A stretch of 60,828 nt of DNA from Peribacillus simplex. Its GTDB lineage: Bacteria > Bacillota > Bacilli > Bacillales > DSM-1321. The notes below the pieces were generated by a model that worked only from the letters and a program-made list of their open reading frames with translations, ran no database searches and was not told the origin of the DNA. The stretch covers positions 1 through 60,828 of the forward strand of contig NZ_LNNH01000011.1 of assembly GCF_001542915.1 (NCBI RefSeq), in the 5' to 3' direction. The position numbers and the translations under genes were made by a program. Of the stretch, positions 20,876-32,902 are shown piece after piece. Each line of letters opens with the position of its first letter. Positions within the stretch are counted from its first letter, which is position 1.

Positions 20876-21487
20876 ATGACTCTGACAGAGCATTACTACT
20901 CACAAAAACCGGATGTCGTAAGCGATCCGAAATTTTGGGATTTTACATTAAAGGGACGTACCTTTCGCTTCAAAAGTGATAATGGTGTATTTTCAAAGAA
21001 GGAAGTCGATTTCGGATCGCGCCTTTTAGTTGAGAGCTTCACCCTTAATGAAGCTGTGGATGGAAATATTCTCGATGTAGGCTGCGGATACGGGCCAATC
21101 GGAATATCAATCGCGGCGTCTTATCCCGAGAGAACGATAGAAATGATTGATATCAATAGCAGGGCTGTTGATTTGTCAAAAGAAAATGCCGCTTCTAATG
21201 GGATTGCAAATGTGAAGATTTTTGAAAGCGACCGTTTTGACAAAGTAGGCTCCAATCAATTCGCTGCAATTCTTACGAATCCTCCCATTCGCGCAGGTAA
21301 AAGTGTAGTCCACGAAATCTTAGAAGAAGGCTATCGCAGTTTGGCAGTTGGTGGAGAATTATGGGTGGTCATACAAAAAAAACAAGGCGCGCCATCCGCC
21401 ATGGATAAAATGGAGCAATTATTTGGGAATGTTGAAGTGCCGTTGAAGAAGAAAGGTTACTATATACTATTATCCAAAAAGGTTTGA
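20876..21487 (+). CDS. rsmC: RsmC-type 16S rRNA guanine N2-methyltransferase (YbxB)
   Basis: The 203-residue Rossmann methyltransferase has the SAM motif LDVGCGYGPIG (about 63-73) and the N6/N2-type catalytic NPPIRAG (about 138). It corresponds to the C-terminal half of E. coli RsmC, which methylates 16S G1207. The ATG at 20876 touches the SD AGGGGGAG with no spacer; a CTG at 20882 is better spaced and aligns with B. subtilis YbxB. The coordinate given is the conservative choice. Confidence 0.88.
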   Translation: MTLTEHYYSQKPDVVSDPKFWDFTLKGRTFRFKSDNGVFSKKEVDFGSRLLVESFTLNEAVDGNILDVGCGYGPIGISIAASYPERTIEMIDINSRAVDLSKENAASNGIANVKIFESDRFDKVGSNQFAAILTNPPIRAGKSVVHEILEEGYRSLAVGGELWVVIQKKQGAPSAMDKMEQLFGNVEVPLKKKGYYILLSKKV

Positions 21488-21512
21488 CTCTAAATTTTCG
21501 CTATGTTAGTAT
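21484..21512 (+). promoter_or_regulatory. Promoter of rpoB-rpoC
   Basis: TTGACT (21484-21489), a 17-base spacer and TAGTAT preceded by TGT (extended -10). The -35 overlaps the rsmC stop codon (21485-21487). This gives an rpoB leader of about 200 bases. Confidence 0.65.
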
Positions 21513-21556
21513 TATAAAATGCATATATATAATTCCGTAACTATGCAATTTTTATA

Positions 21557-21577
21557 CCATTGGTGTATAACCAATGG
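21557..21577 (+). repeat. 8-bp inverted repeat in the rpoB leader
   Basis: CCATTGGT, GTATA, ACCAATGG is a perfect inverted repeat in an AT-rich stretch. It lies downstream of the predicted rpoB start site, so it could be an RNA hairpin or an operator. No family match. Confidence 0.6.
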
Positions 21578-21625
21578 ATAATATGGGAAAAATATATAAA
21601 TAATAGTTCGTTTTATGAGAAATAG

Positions 21626-21656
21626 TGGTTTTTAAAATAAAAACCATTTTCTTTTT
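21626..21656 (+). terminator. Attenuator-like terminator upstream of rpoB
   Basis: TGGTTTTTA, AAA, TAAAAACCA is a perfect 9-bp stem followed by TTTTCTTTTT, 70 bases before the rpoB start. With the promoter upstream it would reduce rpoBC transcription. No competing antiterminator is obvious. Confidence 0.7.
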
Positions 21657-21725
21657 GTCTATGGAAAGGATTTCTTTTCCGAGGCAAATGGATCCTTATA
21701 ACGCTTGATTTAAGGGGTGAATCAG

Positions 21726-24700
21726 TTGACAGGTCAACTTGTTCAGTATGGACGACACCGCCAACGTAGAAGTTATGCAAGAATCAGTGAGGTTTTGGAT
21801 CTTCCGAATCTTATTGAAATTCAAACAGCTTCTTATCAATGGTTTCTAGATGTAGGTTTAAAGGAAATGTTCCAGGATATTTCTCCTATTGAAGATTTTA
21901 CAGGTAATTTATCGTTAGAATTCATCGATTACAGCTTAGCTGAGCCGAAGTATTCTGTGGAAGAAACAAAAGAACGCGATGTTACGTATTCTGCACCACT
22001 TCGTGTGAAAGTGCGCCTTGTTAACAAAGAAACAGGGGAAGTTAAAGACCAAGATGTATTTATGGGTGACTTCCCGTTGATGACGGAAACAGGTACATTT
22101 GTCATCAATGGTGCCGAACGGGTCATTGTATCCCAATTAGTGCGCTCACCTAGCGTATATTACAACGGTAAAATGGATAAAAACGGTAAGTTAGGATTCT
22201 CTGCGACCGTTATTCCGAACCGTGGCGCCTGGCTTGAATATGAAACAGACGCCAAGGATGTTGTGTATGTTCGAATCGATCGCACGAGGAAATTACCTAT
22301 TACAGTATTGATGCGTGCCCTTGGATTTGGAACTGATCAGGAAATTATTGACTTGATCGGAGACAACGAATACCTTCGCAACACTCTTGAGAAGGACAAT
22401 ACCGAGAGTGTCGAAAAAGCATTGCTGGAAATCTATGAGCGTCTACGCCCAGGTGAACCACCTACTGTCGAAAACGCGAAAAGTCTTTTAGTTTCACGCT
22501 TTTTTGATCCAAAACGTTATGATTTAGCTAACGTAGGTCGTTATAAAATAAACAAAAAACTGCATATCAAGAACCGTCTGTTCGGACAACGCATTGCAGA
22601 GACTTTGATCGATCCTGAAACGGGGGAAATCATCGTCGAAAAAGGTACAATGCTAGACCGCCGTACACTTGATAGGATCCTGCCTCATATTGAAGCTGGA
22701 ATCGGATTCAAAACATTCCATCCTTCTGGTGGCGTGGTGGAAGAAGAGACCCTTCTTCAGCCTATCAAAGTTTTTGCGCCAAATGATGCTGAAGGTGAAA
22801 AAGTAATCAATATCATCGGTAATGCGTATGTGACGGATAAGGTCAAAAACATTACGCCGGCAGATATTATTTCTTCCATCAGCTATTTCTTTAACTTACT
22901 GCATGGTGTGGGAATCACGGATGATATTGACCACTTGGGTAACCGTCGTCTGCGGTCTGTTGGTGAATTGCTGCAAAACCAATTCAGAATTGGTTTATCG
23001 CGTATGGAGCGTGTCGTTCGTGAACGGATGTCCATTCAAGATACGAATACGATCACACCGCAGCAACTAATCAACATTCGTCCTGTTATTGCATCCATCA
23101 AAGAGTTTTTCGGAAGCTCACAGCTTTCTCAGTTCATGGATCAAACGAACCCGTTGGCCGAATTGACACATAAACGTCGTCTTTCTGCATTGGGACCTGG
23201 TGGTTTGACACGTGAGCGTGCTGGTTTTGAAGTGCGTGACGTTCATTATTCCCACTATGGCCGTATGTGTCCGATTGAAACGCCTGAGGGACCGAATATC
23301 GGGTTGATTAACTCGCTTTCCAGTTTTGCAAAGGTAAACCCGTATGGTTTCATCGAAACACCATATCGTCGTGTGGATCCGGAAACTGGAAGAATTACGA
23401 GTCAAATCGACTACTTAACAGCCGATGAAGAAGATAACTATGTAGTTGCCCAAGCGAATGTTCGTCTTTCAGATGACGGATCCTTCCTTGATAATGATGT
23501 TGTTGCACGTTTCCGCGGTGAAAATACCGTTGTTCCGCGTGACCGCGTAGATTACATGGATGTATCTCCTAAACAGGTCGTTTCTGCTGCGACAGCATGT
23601 ATTCCTTTCTTGGAAAACGATGACTCCAACCGTGCCCTTATGGGAGCGAACATGCAACGTCAAGCAGTTCCATTGCTACAACCGGAAGCACCTCGAGTTG
23701 GAACGGGTATGGAATATGTTTCGGCTAAAGATTCCGGTGCAGCTGTCATTTGTAAACACCCTGGTATCGTAGAGCACGTTGAATCACGTGAAGTATGGGT
23801 CCGACGGGTTAGTGAAGTTGACGGACAGCAAGTAAAAGGCAACTTGGATAAGTATCGTCTATTAAAATTCATTCGTTCCAATCAAGGAACGTGCTATAAT
23901 CAACGCCCGATCGTAAGTGTAGGCGACAATGTCGTAAAAGGTGAAATCCTTGCTGATGGCCCTTCAATGGAAAAAGGCGAATTAGCCCTTGGACGTAACG
24001 TATTGGTAGCCTTCATGACATGGGATGGCTACAACTATGAAGATGCCATCATCATGAGTGAACGTCTGGTCAAGGATGATGTGTACACTTCTATCCATAT
24101 TGAAGAATATGAATCTGAATCTCGCGACACAAAATTAGGGCCTGAAGAAATCACTCGTGATATCCCTAACGTCGGGGAAGATGCACTTCGTAACCTTGAC
24201 GAACGCGGAATCATCCGTGTCGGTGCCGAAGTGAAAGACGGAGATCTTCTAGTTGGTAAAGTCACGCCTAAAGGTGTAACGGAATTGACTGCCGAGGAAC
24301 GTCTATTACATGCAATTTTCGGTGAAAAAGCACGTGAAGTCAGGGATACATCGCTTCGCGTACCTCACGGCGGCGGAGGTATCGTCCTTGATGTTAAAGT
24401 GTTTAACAGAGAAGATGGCGATGAACTGCCTCCAGGTGTAAACCAATTGGCTCGTGTATATATCGTACAAAAACGTAAAATCCATGAAGGCGATAAAATG
24501 GCTGGACGACATGGTAACAAAGGGGTAATTTCCAGGATCCTTCCTGAGGAAGATATGCCATATTTACCAGACGGCACACCAGTCGACATCATGTTGAATC
24601 CACTTGGTGTACCTTCACGTATGAACATCGGTCAGGTGCTGGAGCTCCACTTGGGTATGGCTGCACGCGCTCTTGGCATTCATGTAGCATCACCTGTTTT

Positions 24701-25295
24701 CGATGGTGCCACCGAGGAAGATGTTTGGGGTACGATTGAAGAAGCCGGGATGTCCCGTGATGCAAAGACCGTTTTATATGACGGCCGTTCAGGTGAAGCA
24801 TTCGATAACCGTGTATCAGTCGGTGTCATGTATATGATCAAACTGGCGCATATGGTCGATGATAAGCTTCATGCACGTTCAACTGGACCTTACTCACTGG
24901 TTACGCAGCAGCCGCTTGGTGGTAAGGCGCAATTCGGTGGACAGCGTTTCGGTGAGATGGAAGTATGGGCACTTGAAGCATACGGTGCTGCTTATACATT
25001 ACAAGAAATCCTAACCGTTAAATCGGATGATGTCGTGGGCCGTGTTAAAACATACGAAGCGATTGTCAAAGGTGAAAATGTCCCTGAGCCTGGCGTTCCT
25101 GAATCATTCAAAGTATTGATCAAGGAGCTTCAAAGTTTAGGATTGGATGTTAAAATTCTTAATGCCGAAGACCGCGAGATTGAAATGCGTGATTTGGAAG
25201 ATGAAGAAGAAGCCAACCAAGCAGATAAATTAAGCCTTGATGCCGATACAAAAGATATGGTTGCCTCCGAAGTAGGGGCACCTGTCAAAGAATAA
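21726..25295 (+). CDS. rpoB: RNA polymerase beta subunit
   Basis: The 1189-residue subunit has all conserved blocks. The rifampicin pocket around residues 460-500 ([31 protein letters not shown]) is wild type, so sensitivity is expected. [13 protein letters not shown] in the C-terminal third is the catalytic-region lysine motif. The TTG at 21726 is chosen as in B. subtilis ([15 protein letters not shown]) with AAGGGGTGA 5 bases upstream; a GTG at 21717 lies inside that SD. A structured 181-base spacer precedes rpoC. Confidence 0.98.
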   Translation: MTGQLVQYGRHRQRRSYARISEVLDLPNLIEIQTASYQWFLDVGLKEMFQDISPIEDFTGNLSLEFIDYSLAEPKYSVEETKERDVTYSAPLRVKVRLVNKETGEVKDQDVFMGDFPLMTETGTFVINGAERVIVSQLVRSPSVYYNGKMDKNGKLGFSATVIPNRGAWLEYETDAKDVVYVRIDRTRKLPITVLMRALGFGTDQEIIDLIGDNEYLRNTLEKDNTESVEKALLEIYERLRPGEPPTVENAKSLLVSRFFDPKRYDLANVGRYKINKKLHIKNRLFGQRIAETLIDPETGEIIVEKGTMLDRRTLDRILPHIEAGIGFKTFHPSGGVVEEETLLQPIKVFAPNDAEGEKVINIIGNAYVTDKVKNITPADIISSISYFFNLLHGVGITDDIDHLGNRRLRSVGELLQNQFRIGLSRMERVVRERMSIQDTNTITPQQLINIRPVIASIKEFFGSSQLSQFMDQTNPLAELTHKRRLSALGPGGLTRERAGFEVRDVHYSHYGRMCPIETPEGPNIGLINSLSSFAKVNPYGFIETPYRRVDPETGRITSQIDYLTADEEDNYVVAQANVRLSDDGSFLDNDVVARFRGENTVVPRDRVDYMDVSPKQVVSAATACIPFLENDDSNRALMGANMQRQAVPLLQPEAPRVGTGMEYVSAKDSGAAVICKHPGIVEHVESREVWVRRVSEVDGQQVKGNLDKYRLLKFIRSNQGTCYNQRPIVSVGDNVVKGEILADGPSMEKGELALGRNVLVAFMTWDGYNYEDAIIMSERLVKDDVYTSIHIEEYESESRDTKLGPEEITRDIPNVGEDALRNLDERGIIRVGAEVKDGDLLVGKVTPKGVTELTAEERLLHAIFGEKAREVRDTSLRVPHGGGGIVLDVKVFNREDGDELPPGVNQLARVYIVQKRKIHEGDKMAGRHGNKGVISRILPEEDMPYLPDGTPVDIMLNPLGVPSRMNIGQVLELHLGMAARALGIHVASPVFDGATEEDVWGTIEEAGMSRDAKTVLYDGRSGEAFDNRVSVGVMYMIKLAHMVDDKLHARSTGPYSLVTQQPLGGKAQFGGQRFGEMEVWALEAYGAAYTLQEILTVKSDDVVGRVKTYEAIVKGENVPEPGVPESFKVLIKELQSLGLDVKILNAEDREIEMRDLEDEEEANQADKLSLDADTKDMVASEVGAPVKE

Positions 25296-25328
25296 TTAAA
25301 TATAAACATATCTAGTTATATATGATCC

Positions 25329-25381
25329 GCTCTGACTGGCAGCAAGAAGTTTCTTTGAAGACCTTGCTGCCATGTTAGAGC
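25329..25381 (+). other. Long hairpin in the rpoB-rpoC spacer
   Basis: GCTCTGAC-TGGCAGCAAG pairs with CTTGCTGCCA-(T)-GTTAGAGC, about 18 base pairs with one bulge and a 16-base loop. No run of T follows, so it is unlikely to terminate transcription. A double-stranded site for RNase III processing is plausible; E. coli has an RNase III site in the same spacer. The function here is inferred. Confidence 0.6.
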
Positions 25382-25476
25382 CTTATTGATTCAATCAACC
25401 ATCATCCGGTGTAGATTGCCTGATAAATTCCGGTGATCAAGGGTTAAACCTGGAGATTAAAAGGGAGGTAGGCCCC

Positions 25477-28400
25477 TTGTTAGACGTTAATAATTTTGAG
25501 TATATGAAAATCGGTCTTGCTTCACCAGACAAGATTCGTTCTTGGTCCCATGGAGAAGTGAAGAAGCCAGAAACAATCAACTACCGTACGTTAAAGCCTG
25601 AAAAAGACGGTTTATTCTGTGAGAGAATCTTCGGACCTCAAAAGGACTGGGAATGCCATTGCGGAAAATATAAACGTGTTCGTTATAAAGGTGTAGTCTG
25701 TGACCGTTGTGGCGTCGAAGTCACTCGTGCCAAAGTGCGTCGCGAACGTATGGGTCATATTGAACTGGCAGCGCCAGTTTCACATATATGGTATTTCAAA
25801 GGAATCCCTAGCCGTATGGGACTTGTACTTGATATGTCCCCACGTGCTCTGGAAGAAGTCATTTACTTTGCATCTTACGTAGTAACTGAAACGGGCGATA
25901 CAACTTTAGAAAAGAAACAGCTTCTTTCCGAAAAGGAATATCGTACATACCGTGAAAAATACGGTAAGAAGTTCCAAGCTGCAATGGGTGCGGAAGCTAT
26001 TAAAAAACTTTTACAAGATATAGATACGGAAAAGGAAGTAGAGTCGTTGAAAGAGGAGCTTAAAACAGCTCAAGGACAACGCAGGACCCGTGCTATCAAA
26101 CGCTTGGAAGTGCTGGAAGCATTCCGTAACTCCGGTAATGAACCTTCATGGATGATCCTTGACGTGCTGCCGGTCATTCCACCGGAACTTCGCCCAATGG
26201 TACAACTTGACGGCGGACGCTTCGCTACGTCTGATTTAAATGATTTATACCGTCGTGTCATCAACCGTAATAACCGGTTAAAACGACTGCTAGACCTTGG
26301 TGCGCCAAGCATTATCGTTCAAAACGAAAAGCGTATGCTTCAAGAAGCTGTCGATGCTCTTATCGATAATGGCCGTCGTGGCCGTCCGGTAACAGGACCT
26401 GGTAACCGCCCATTAAAATCCTTATCTCATATGTTAAAAGGTAAACAAGGCCGCTTCCGTCAAAACCTTCTTGGGAAACGTGTTGACTACTCTGGACGTT
26501 CGGTTATCGTAGTAGGACCAAACTTAAAGATGTACCAATGCGGTCTTCCGAAGGAAATGGCGATCGAGTTATTCAAACCATTCGTCATGAAGGAATTGGT
26601 TCAAAGAGGTTTGGCGCATAACATTAAATCCGCCAAGCGTAAAATTGAACGTTTATCTCCTGAAATTTGGGATGTGCTTGAAGAAGTGATCAGGGAGCAT
26701 CCAGTACTATTGAACCGTGCACCGACACTTCATAGGCTTGGTATCCAAGCATTTGAGCCAACCTTGGTCGAAGGGCGCGCAATTCGTTTGCACCCGCTCG
26801 TATGTACAGCCTACAATGCTGACTTTGACGGTGACCAAATGGCGGTTCACGTTCCGCTTTCATCTGAAGCCCAAGCTGAGGCACGCATGCTCATGCTGGC
26901 TGCACAGAACATCTTGAACCCTAAAGATGGTAAACCAGTCGTTACACCTTCCCAAGATATGGTTTTAGGTAACTATTACTTAACGTTGGAAAGAGAAGGC
27001 GCAATCGGCGAGGGTATGATCTTTAAAGATACAAGTGAAGCGTTGCTTGCGTACCAAAACGGATATGTTCACCTGCATTCCCGTTGTGCCGTCCATGCAT
27101 CGTCACTAAATAATGAAACTTTCACTGAAGAGCAAAACGGCCAGTTGTTAATTACGACTGTCGGTAAATTGATTTTCAATGAAATCTTACCAAAATCATT
27201 CCCGTATATTAACGAACCGACTCGATATAACCTGGAAACGAAAACTCCAGAAAAGTATTTCGTGGAAAAAGGCGCTAATATCCCTGAATTGATCGAGGCT
27301 CAGCCTGCTATTGATCCATTCAAGAAAAAAATTCTTGGAAATATCATCGCAGAAGTCTTTAAACGCTTTAAAATTACCGAAACATCCAAAATGCTTGACA
27401 GGATGAAGGATCTTGGATTCAAATATTCGACAAAAGCCGGTATTACTGTTGGTGTGGCTGATATCGTCGTATTGAAAGAAAAACAAGAAATCATCACCGA
27501 AGCTCAAACTAAAGTGGATAACGTCTTAAAACAATTCAGACGTGGTTTGATCACTGAGGATGAGCGTTATGATCGCGTCATCTCGATCTGGAGTGCTGCA
27601 AAGGATACGATTCAGTCTAAACTTATGGACTCATTGGATCGCCGCAACCCGATCTTCATGATGAGTGACTCCGGTGCCCGTGGTAACGCCTCTAACTTCA
27701 CGCAGCTTGCGGGTATGCGCGGATTGATGGCCAACCCGGCTGGACGGATCATTGAGTTACCGATCAAATCAAGTTTCCGTGAAGGTTTAACAGTGTTGGA
27801 GTATTTCATCTCTACACATGGTGCGCGTAAAGGTCTTGCCGATACAGCACTTAAAACGGCCGACTCCGGTTACCTTACTCGTCGACTTGTTGACGTTGCC
27901 CAAGATGTCATCATCCGTGATGACGATTGTGGAACGGACCGCGGCTTGAAAATTTCAGCCTTGAGAGAAGGTACTGAAATAATCGAGCATCTTGAAGAGC
28001 GCCTGGTGGGCCGTTATGCAAGAAAAGCGATCAGACATCCAGAAACAAGTGAAGTGATCGTACCTGAAAATGGTCTTATCACTGAAGATCTTGCTCATTA
28101 TATTGAATCTCTAGGTATAGAAACAGCGTGGATCCGTTCTGCCTTTACATGTAACACCAGCCATGGTGTATGTAAGAAATGTTACGGACGCAACTTGGCT
28201 ACCGGCCAAGAGGTTGAAGTGGGCGAAGCTGTCGGTATCATCGCAGCGCAATCAATCGGGGAACCTGGTACACAGTTAACGATGCGTACATTCCATACCG
28301 GAGGGGTTGCCGGAGACGATATCACACAAGGTCTTCCGCGTATCCAAGAGATTTTCGAAGCAAGGAACCCTAAAGGTCAAGCTGTCATTTCCGAAATTGA

Positions 28401-29076
28401 AGGTACGGTTGTTTCAATTAACGAAATCAGGGATAAACAACAGGAAATCGTTGTTCAAGGAGCAGTGGAGTCTCGCACATATACTGCACCGTACACAGCT
28501 CGCCTAAGAGTTACTGTCGACACTCCTGTCCGTCGCGGTGAAGAGCTGACAGAGGGATCGATCGACCCGAAAGAATTGCTGAAAGTTACCGATGTACTTA
28601 CCGTTCAGGAATACCTGCTGCATGAAGTGCAGAAAGTATACCGGATGCAGGGGGTTGAAATCGGTGATAAACATATCGAAGTAATGGTTAGACAAATGAT
28701 GCGTAAAGTCCGTGTGCTTGATGCGGGTGAAACGGAAGTGCTTCCAGGAACATTATTGGATGTTAACCAGTTCACTACAGCAAATACCGATGCATTATTG
28801 ACTAACAAATTACCGGCAACAGGACGCCCTGTATTATTGGGTATCACTAAAGCATCTCTCGAAACGGATTCGTTCTTGTCCGCCGCATCGTTCCAAGAAA
28901 CTACAAGAGTCTTGACAGATGCAGCAATCAAAGGAAAACGTGATGAGTTGCTCGGCCTTAAAGAAAATGTTATCATCGGTAAACTTGTCCCAGCGGGTAC
29001 AGGAATGCTTCGCTACAGAAAAGCAAACCCTGTCGTTGTTGGTGATGAAAACACCGAGACAGTATCTGTTGACTAA
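25477..29076 (+). CDS. rpoC: RNA polymerase beta-prime subunit
   Basis: The 1199-residue subunit has an N-terminal zinc site ([20 protein letters not shown], about 60-79), the catalytic triad NADFDGDQM (about 448-456), the trigger-loop and bridge-helix region ([17 protein letters not shown]), and a second zinc site in [13 protein letters not shown]. The TTG start ([10 protein letters not shown]) has GGGAGG 12 bases upstream. It is transcribed with rpoB. Confidence 0.98.
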   Translation: MLDVNNFEYMKIGLASPDKIRSWSHGEVKKPETINYRTLKPEKDGLFCERIFGPQKDWECHCGKYKRVRYKGVVCDRCGVEVTRAKVRRERMGHIELAAPVSHIWYFKGIPSRMGLVLDMSPRALEEVIYFASYVVTETGDTTLEKKQLLSEKEYRTYREKYGKKFQAAMGAEAIKKLLQDIDTEKEVESLKEELKTAQGQRRTRAIKRLEVLEAFRNSGNEPSWMILDVLPVIPPELRPMVQLDGGRFATSDLNDLYRRVINRNNRLKRLLDLGAPSIIVQNEKRMLQEAVDALIDNGRRGRPVTGPGNRPLKSLSHMLKGKQGRFRQNLLGKRVDYSGRSVIVVGPNLKMYQCGLPKEMAIELFKPFVMKELVQRGLAHNIKSAKRKIERLSPEIWDVLEEVIREHPVLLNRAPTLHRLGIQAFEPTLVEGRAIRLHPLVCTAYNADFDGDQMAVHVPLSSEAQAEARMLMLAAQNILNPKDGKPVVTPSQDMVLGNYYLTLEREGAIGEGMIFKDTSEALLAYQNGYVHLHSRCAVHASSLNNETFTEEQNGQLLITTVGKLIFNEILPKSFPYINEPTRYNLETKTPEKYFVEKGANIPELIEAQPAIDPFKKKILGNIIAEVFKRFKITETSKMLDRMKDLGFKYSTKAGITVGVADIVVLKEKQEIITEAQTKVDNVLKQFRRGLITEDERYDRVISIWSAAKDTIQSKLMDSLDRRNPIFMMSDSGARGNASNFTQLAGMRGLMANPAGRIIELPIKSSFREGLTVLEYFISTHGARKGLADTALKTADSGYLTRRLVDVAQDVIIRDDDCGTDRGLKISALREGTEIIEHLEERLVGRYARKAIRHPETSEVIVPENGLITEDLAHYIESLGIETAWIRSAFTCNTSHGVCKKCYGRNLATGQEVEVGEAVGIIAAQSIGEPGTQLTMRTFHTGGVAGDDITQGLPRIQEIFEARNPKGQAVISEIEGTVVSINEIRDKQQEIVVQGAVESRTYTAPYTARLRVTVDTPVRRGEELTEGSIDPKELLKVTDVLTVQEYLLHEVQKVYRMQGVEIGDKHIEVMVRQMMRKVRVLDAGETEVLPGTLLDVNQFTTANTDALLTNKLPATGRPVLLGITKASLETDSFLSAASFQETTRVLTDAAIKGKRDELLGLKENVIIGKLVPAGTGMLRYRKANPVVVGDENTETVSVD

Positions 29077-29085
29077 GTAATAACG

Positions 29086-29162
29086 GACCAGCTCAATGAC
29101 GATACCTGAATATGGTGCTCCCATCCAGCGGAGCCGATGATCAGGAAATCATTGCGCTGGTC
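29086..29162 (+). ncRNA. Structured RNA element between rpoC and rplGB (unassigned)
   Basis: Three nested stems stack on one axis: GACCAGC-T-CAATGA with TCATTG-C-GCTGGTC (outer), CCTGA with TCAGG (middle), and GCTCC with GGAGC (inner, loop CATCCAGC). A smaller CATCA...TGATG stem follows near 29176. No T run ends it. It lies after rpoC and before the rplGB promoter, so it would be the 3' end of the rpoBC mRNA. No family is recognised. Confidence 0.55.
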
Positions 29163-29293
29163 TCCCTTAATTACCCATCATGCCCGAGAGCCTGATGAGG
29201 ATTCAGACTTAATATTTCGCTAAAGCAATTTGCAACTCTTTATAGAAATATGTATGGAAAACCTTTTGCTTTTAATTAATTTTTTGAAAGAAG

Positions 29294-29323
29294 TTGACAG
29301 TATCCGACTTATAATGATACTAT
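29294..29323 (+). promoter_or_regulatory. Promoter of rplGB-rpsL-rpsG
   Basis: A perfect TTGACA (29294-29299), an 18-base spacer and TACTAT preceded by TGA (extended -10). It lies 48 bases upstream of rplGB and probably drives the str operon. Confidence 0.75.
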
Positions 29324-29370
29324 AGCAAAGGTGCTCCTATGTTACCCTGTAACTTTGGAGGATATGGACC

Positions 29371-29619
29371 ATGTCTTATGAAAAAGTAATACAGGCAAAG
29401 TCAGTGATTATAGGAACGAAACAAGCAGTTAGAGCTCTTAAAAACAATTTAATTCAAGAGGTTATCATCGCTGATGATGCAGATATATACTTGACTGGGC
29501 GCGTCATTGAGACCGCTAAGAAATTGGATGTTCCTATCACATATGTTGATTCGATGAGAATGCTTGGCAAAGCATGTGGTATCGATGTCGGAGCAGCAAC
29601 TGTTGCCATTAAAAAGTAA
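29371..29619 (+). CDS. rplGB: L7Ae-family kink-turn RNA-binding protein
   Basis: The 82-residue protein has an L7Ae/L30e fold that binds kink-turn RNA (YbxF type). It resembles the small B. subtilis paralogue encoded between rpoC and rpsL. B. subtilis YbxF is ribosome-associated in exponential phase and binds K-turns including those in riboswitches. SD TGGAGG, then ATG. A weak TTTGCAA...TTGCAAA dyad (29627-29646) follows before rpsL. Confidence 0.92.
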   Translation: MSYEKVIQAKSVIIGTKQAVRALKNNLIQEVIIADDADIYLTGRVIETAKKLDVPITYVDSMRMLGKACGIDVGAATVAIKK

Positions 29620-29699
29620 AAATGTTTTTGCAATATTATTTGCAAAGACTTTGTTTTTACCCATTTATGAACCACCTGGATGTGTGGTACTAGAAATGA

Positions 29700-30146
<447 letters not shown>

Positions 30147-30187
30147 TCTCAAACAAAAATTGAACTTTCTTGAAAGGAGGAAATATA

Positions 30188-30658
30188 ATGCCTCGTAAAG
30201 GACCTGTAACGAAAAGAGACGTATTACCAGATCCAATTTATAATTCAAAACTTGTGACTCGCTTAATCAACAAATTAATGGTTGATGGACAAAGAGGTAA
30301 ATCACAAAAAATTCTTTACTCTGCATTTGATTTAATCAAAGAACGTACTGGCAATGAGCCAATCGAAGTTTTCGATCAAGCACTTAAAAACATCATGCCT
30401 GTATTAGAAGTAAAAGCACGCCGTGTGGGTGGAGCTAACTACCAAGTACCAGTTGAGGTGCGCCCAGACCGCAAATCGACTTTAGGACTTCGTTGGTTGG
30501 TAAACTACTCTCGCCTTCGTGGAGAAAAAACGATGGAAGAGCGTTTAGCTTACGAAATCATGGATGCTGCCAACAACACTGGAGCAGCTGTTAAGAAACG
30601 TGAAGATACACACAAAATGGCTGAAGCTAATAAAGCATTCGCTCATTATCGCTGGTAA
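30188..30658 (+). CDS. rpsG: Ribosomal protein S7
   Basis: The 156-residue protein nucleates assembly of the 30S head and contacts E-site tRNA. The start [11 protein letters not shown] at 30188 follows AAAGGAGG; an earlier in-frame ATG at 30170 lies upstream of the SD and is rejected. It sits between rpsL and fusA as in the str operon. Confidence 0.98.
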   Translation: MPRKGPVTKRDVLPDPIYNSKLVTRLINKLMVDGQRGKSQKILYSAFDLIKERTGNEPIEVFDQALKNIMPVLEVKARRVGGANYQVPVEVRPDRKSTLGLRWLVNYSRLRGEKTMEERLAYEIMDAANNTGAAVKKREDTHKMAEANKAFAHYRW

Positions 30659-30702
30659 GATCAATCACTATAAAATCCTTATAGAAGGAAGGAGAAAGAC
30701 AA

Positions 30703-32781
30703 ATGGCAAGAGAGTTCTCCTTAGCAAACACTCGTAATATCGGTATCATGGCTCACATCGATGCTGGTAAAACGACAACAACAGAACGTGTTCTTTATTA
30801 CACTGGTAAAATCCATAAAATTGGTGAAACACACGAAGGTGCATCACAAATGGACTGGATGGAACAGGAACAAGAACGCGGAATCACGATCACATCCGCT
30901 GCAACAACTGCACAGTGGAAAGGTCACCGTGTAAACATCATCGATACGCCAGGACACGTAGACTTCACAGTTGAAGTTGAACGTTCATTGCGTGTACTTG
31001 ATGGAGCTGTAGCCGTACTTGATGCCCAATCAGGTGTTGAGCCTCAAACTGAAACAGTTTGGCGCCAAGCTACAACTTATGGTGTACCACGTGTCGTATT
31101 CGTAAATAAAATGGACAAAATCGGTGCGGATTTCCTTTATTCAGTAGGAACAATCCACGATCGTCTTCAAGCAAATGCTCACCCGGTTCAGTTACCTATC
31201 GGTGCTGAAGATCAATTCTCTGCAATCATCGACCTTATCGAAATGAAAACTCATTTTTATGGTAATGACCTAGGAACTGATATCACTGTTGGTGAAATTC
31301 CTGAAGAACATCGTGAATTGGCTGAAGAGTACCGTGAAAAGCTAATCGAAGCAGTAGCAGAAGTTAACGAAGACTTAATGGAGAAATACCTTGGTGGCGA
31401 AGAAATCAGCATTGCTGAATTGAAAGCAGCCATCCGTACAGCTACCGTTAATGTTGAGTTCTTCCCGGTTATCTGTGGATCGGCTTTCAAAAACAAAGGT
31501 GTTCAATTAATGCTTGATAACGTTATCGACTTCCTTCCATCTCCATTGGATGTACCGGCTATCAAAGGTACTCTACCGGATTCAGAAGATGAAGTGGAAC
31601 GTCATTCAGATGATTCTGAGCCGTTCTCTGCTCTAGCGTTTAAAGTAATGACTGACCCTTACGTTGGTAAACTTACATTCTTCCGCGTGTACTCAGGTAC
31701 ATTGGAATCAGGATCTTATGTAATCAACTCAACTAAAGGAAAACGTGAGCGTATTGGACGTATCCTTCAAATGCACGCAAACAGCCGTGAAGAAATATCT
31801 ACTGTTTACGCAGGGGATATCGCTGCAGCTGTTGGTTTGAAAGATACGACGACTGGTGATACTCTATGTGATGACAAGAACCAAGTTATTCTTGAGTCCA
31901 TGGTGTTCCCAGAGCCAGTTATCTCGCTTTCAGTTGAACCGAAATCAAAAGCAGACCAAGACAAAATGTCTCAAGCTTTACAAAAGCTACAAGATGAAGA
32001 TCCAACATTCCGTGCACATACTGACCAAGAAACTGGTCAAACGATCATCGCCGGTATGGGTGAGCTTCACTTGGACATCCTTGTTGACCGTATGCGCCGT
32101 GAATTCAAAGTGGAAGCAAACGTTGGTGCTCCTCAAGTAGCCTACCGTGAAACTTTCCGTGGTTCAGCTAAAGTCGAAGGTAAATTCGTTCGTCAATCTG
32201 GTGGACGTGGACAATTCGGACACGTATGGATCGAATTTGGTCCAAACGAAGAAGGTAAAGGCTTCGAATTTGAAAATGCTATCGTCGGTGGTGTAGTACC
32301 ACGTGAATACATTCCTGCTGTACAAGCTGGATTGGTCGATTCACTTGATCGTGGTGTACTTGCTGGGTATCCGCTAGTCGACATCAAAGCAAAATTATTC
32401 GACGGATCTTACCATGACGTTGACTCCAACGAAATGGCATTTAAAATTGCTGCTTCAATGGCTCTTAAAAATGCTGCTTCTAAATGTAAACCGGTTATCC
32501 TTGAACCAGTCATGAAGGTTGAAGTTGTCATTCCTGAAGATTATCTAGGCGACATCATGGGAGATATCACATCTCGCCGTGGACGCGTAGAAGGTATGGA
32601 AGCTCGCGGTAACACGCAAATGGTTAAAGCGATGGTTCCACTATCTGAAATGTTCGGTTATGCTACATCTTTACGTTCTAACACACAAGGACGCGGAACA
32701 TTCTCTATGCACTTCGATCACTATGAAGAAGTACCTAAGAGCATTTCTGAAGAAATCATCAAAAAAAATAAAGGTGAATAA
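30703..32781 (+). CDS. fusA: Elongation factor G
   Basis: The 692-residue translocase GTPase has G1 AHIDAGKTT (about 17-25), switch [10 protein letters not shown] (about 82) and NKMDK (about 136), followed by domains II-V. It drives translocation and, with RRF, ribosome recycling. Domain order and length are standard. The tuf promoter begins directly after its stop. Confidence 0.98.
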   Translation: MAREFSLANTRNIGIMAHIDAGKTTTTERVLYYTGKIHKIGETHEGASQMDWMEQEQERGITITSAATTAQWKGHRVNIIDTPGHVDFTVEVERSLRVLDGAVAVLDAQSGVEPQTETVWRQATTYGVPRVVFVNKMDKIGADFLYSVGTIHDRLQANAHPVQLPIGAEDQFSAIIDLIEMKTHFYGNDLGTDITVGEIPEEHRELAEEYREKLIEAVAEVNEDLMEKYLGGEEISIAELKAAIRTATVNVEFFPVICGSAFKNKGVQLMLDNVIDFLPSPLDVPAIKGTLPDSEDEVERHSDDSEPFSALAFKVMTDPYVGKLTFFRVYSGTLESGSYVINSTKGKRERIGRILQMHANSREEISTVYAGDIAAAVGLKDTTTGDTLCDDKNQVILESMVFPEPVISLSVEPKSKADQDKMSQALQKLQDEDPTFRAHTDQETGQTIIAGMGELHLDILVDRMRREFKVEANVGAPQVAYRETFRGSAKVEGKFVRQSGGRGQFGHVWIEFGPNEEGKGFEFENAIVGGVVPREYIPAVQAGLVDSLDRGVLAGYPLVDIKAKLFDGSYHDVDSNEMAFKIAASMALKNAASKCKPVILEPVMKVEVVIPEDYLGDIMGDITSRRGRVEGMEARGNTQMVKAMVPLSEMFGYATSLRSNTQGRGTFSMHFDHYEEVPKSISEEIIKKNKGE

Positions 32782-32810
32782 TTGATTTTCATCTCTTATT
32801 AAAGTATAAC
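32782..32810 (+). promoter_or_regulatory. Candidate tuf promoter
   Basis: TTGATT (32782-32787), a 17-base spacer and TATAAC (32805-32810) begin directly after the fusA stop codon (32779-32781). Separate expression of tuf from its own promoter is plausible, since EF-Tu is needed in excess. Confidence 0.55.
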
Positions 32811-32822
32811 TATCTTATGTAA

Positions 32823-32855
32823 GCTGTGATGGAAGATTTAGTCTTCTTTCACAGC
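32823..32855 (+). other. Hairpin in the fusA-tuf spacer
   Basis: GCTGTGA-(TG)-GAAGA pairs with TCTTC-(TT)-TCACAGC around TTTAG. No T run follows. It is probably a stabilising or processing hairpin at the 5' end of tuf mRNA. Confidence 0.5.
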
Positions 32856-32902
32856 CCTTATATACTTAATCTTTTATTTATAATACTAAGGAGGAATTCC
32901 TA

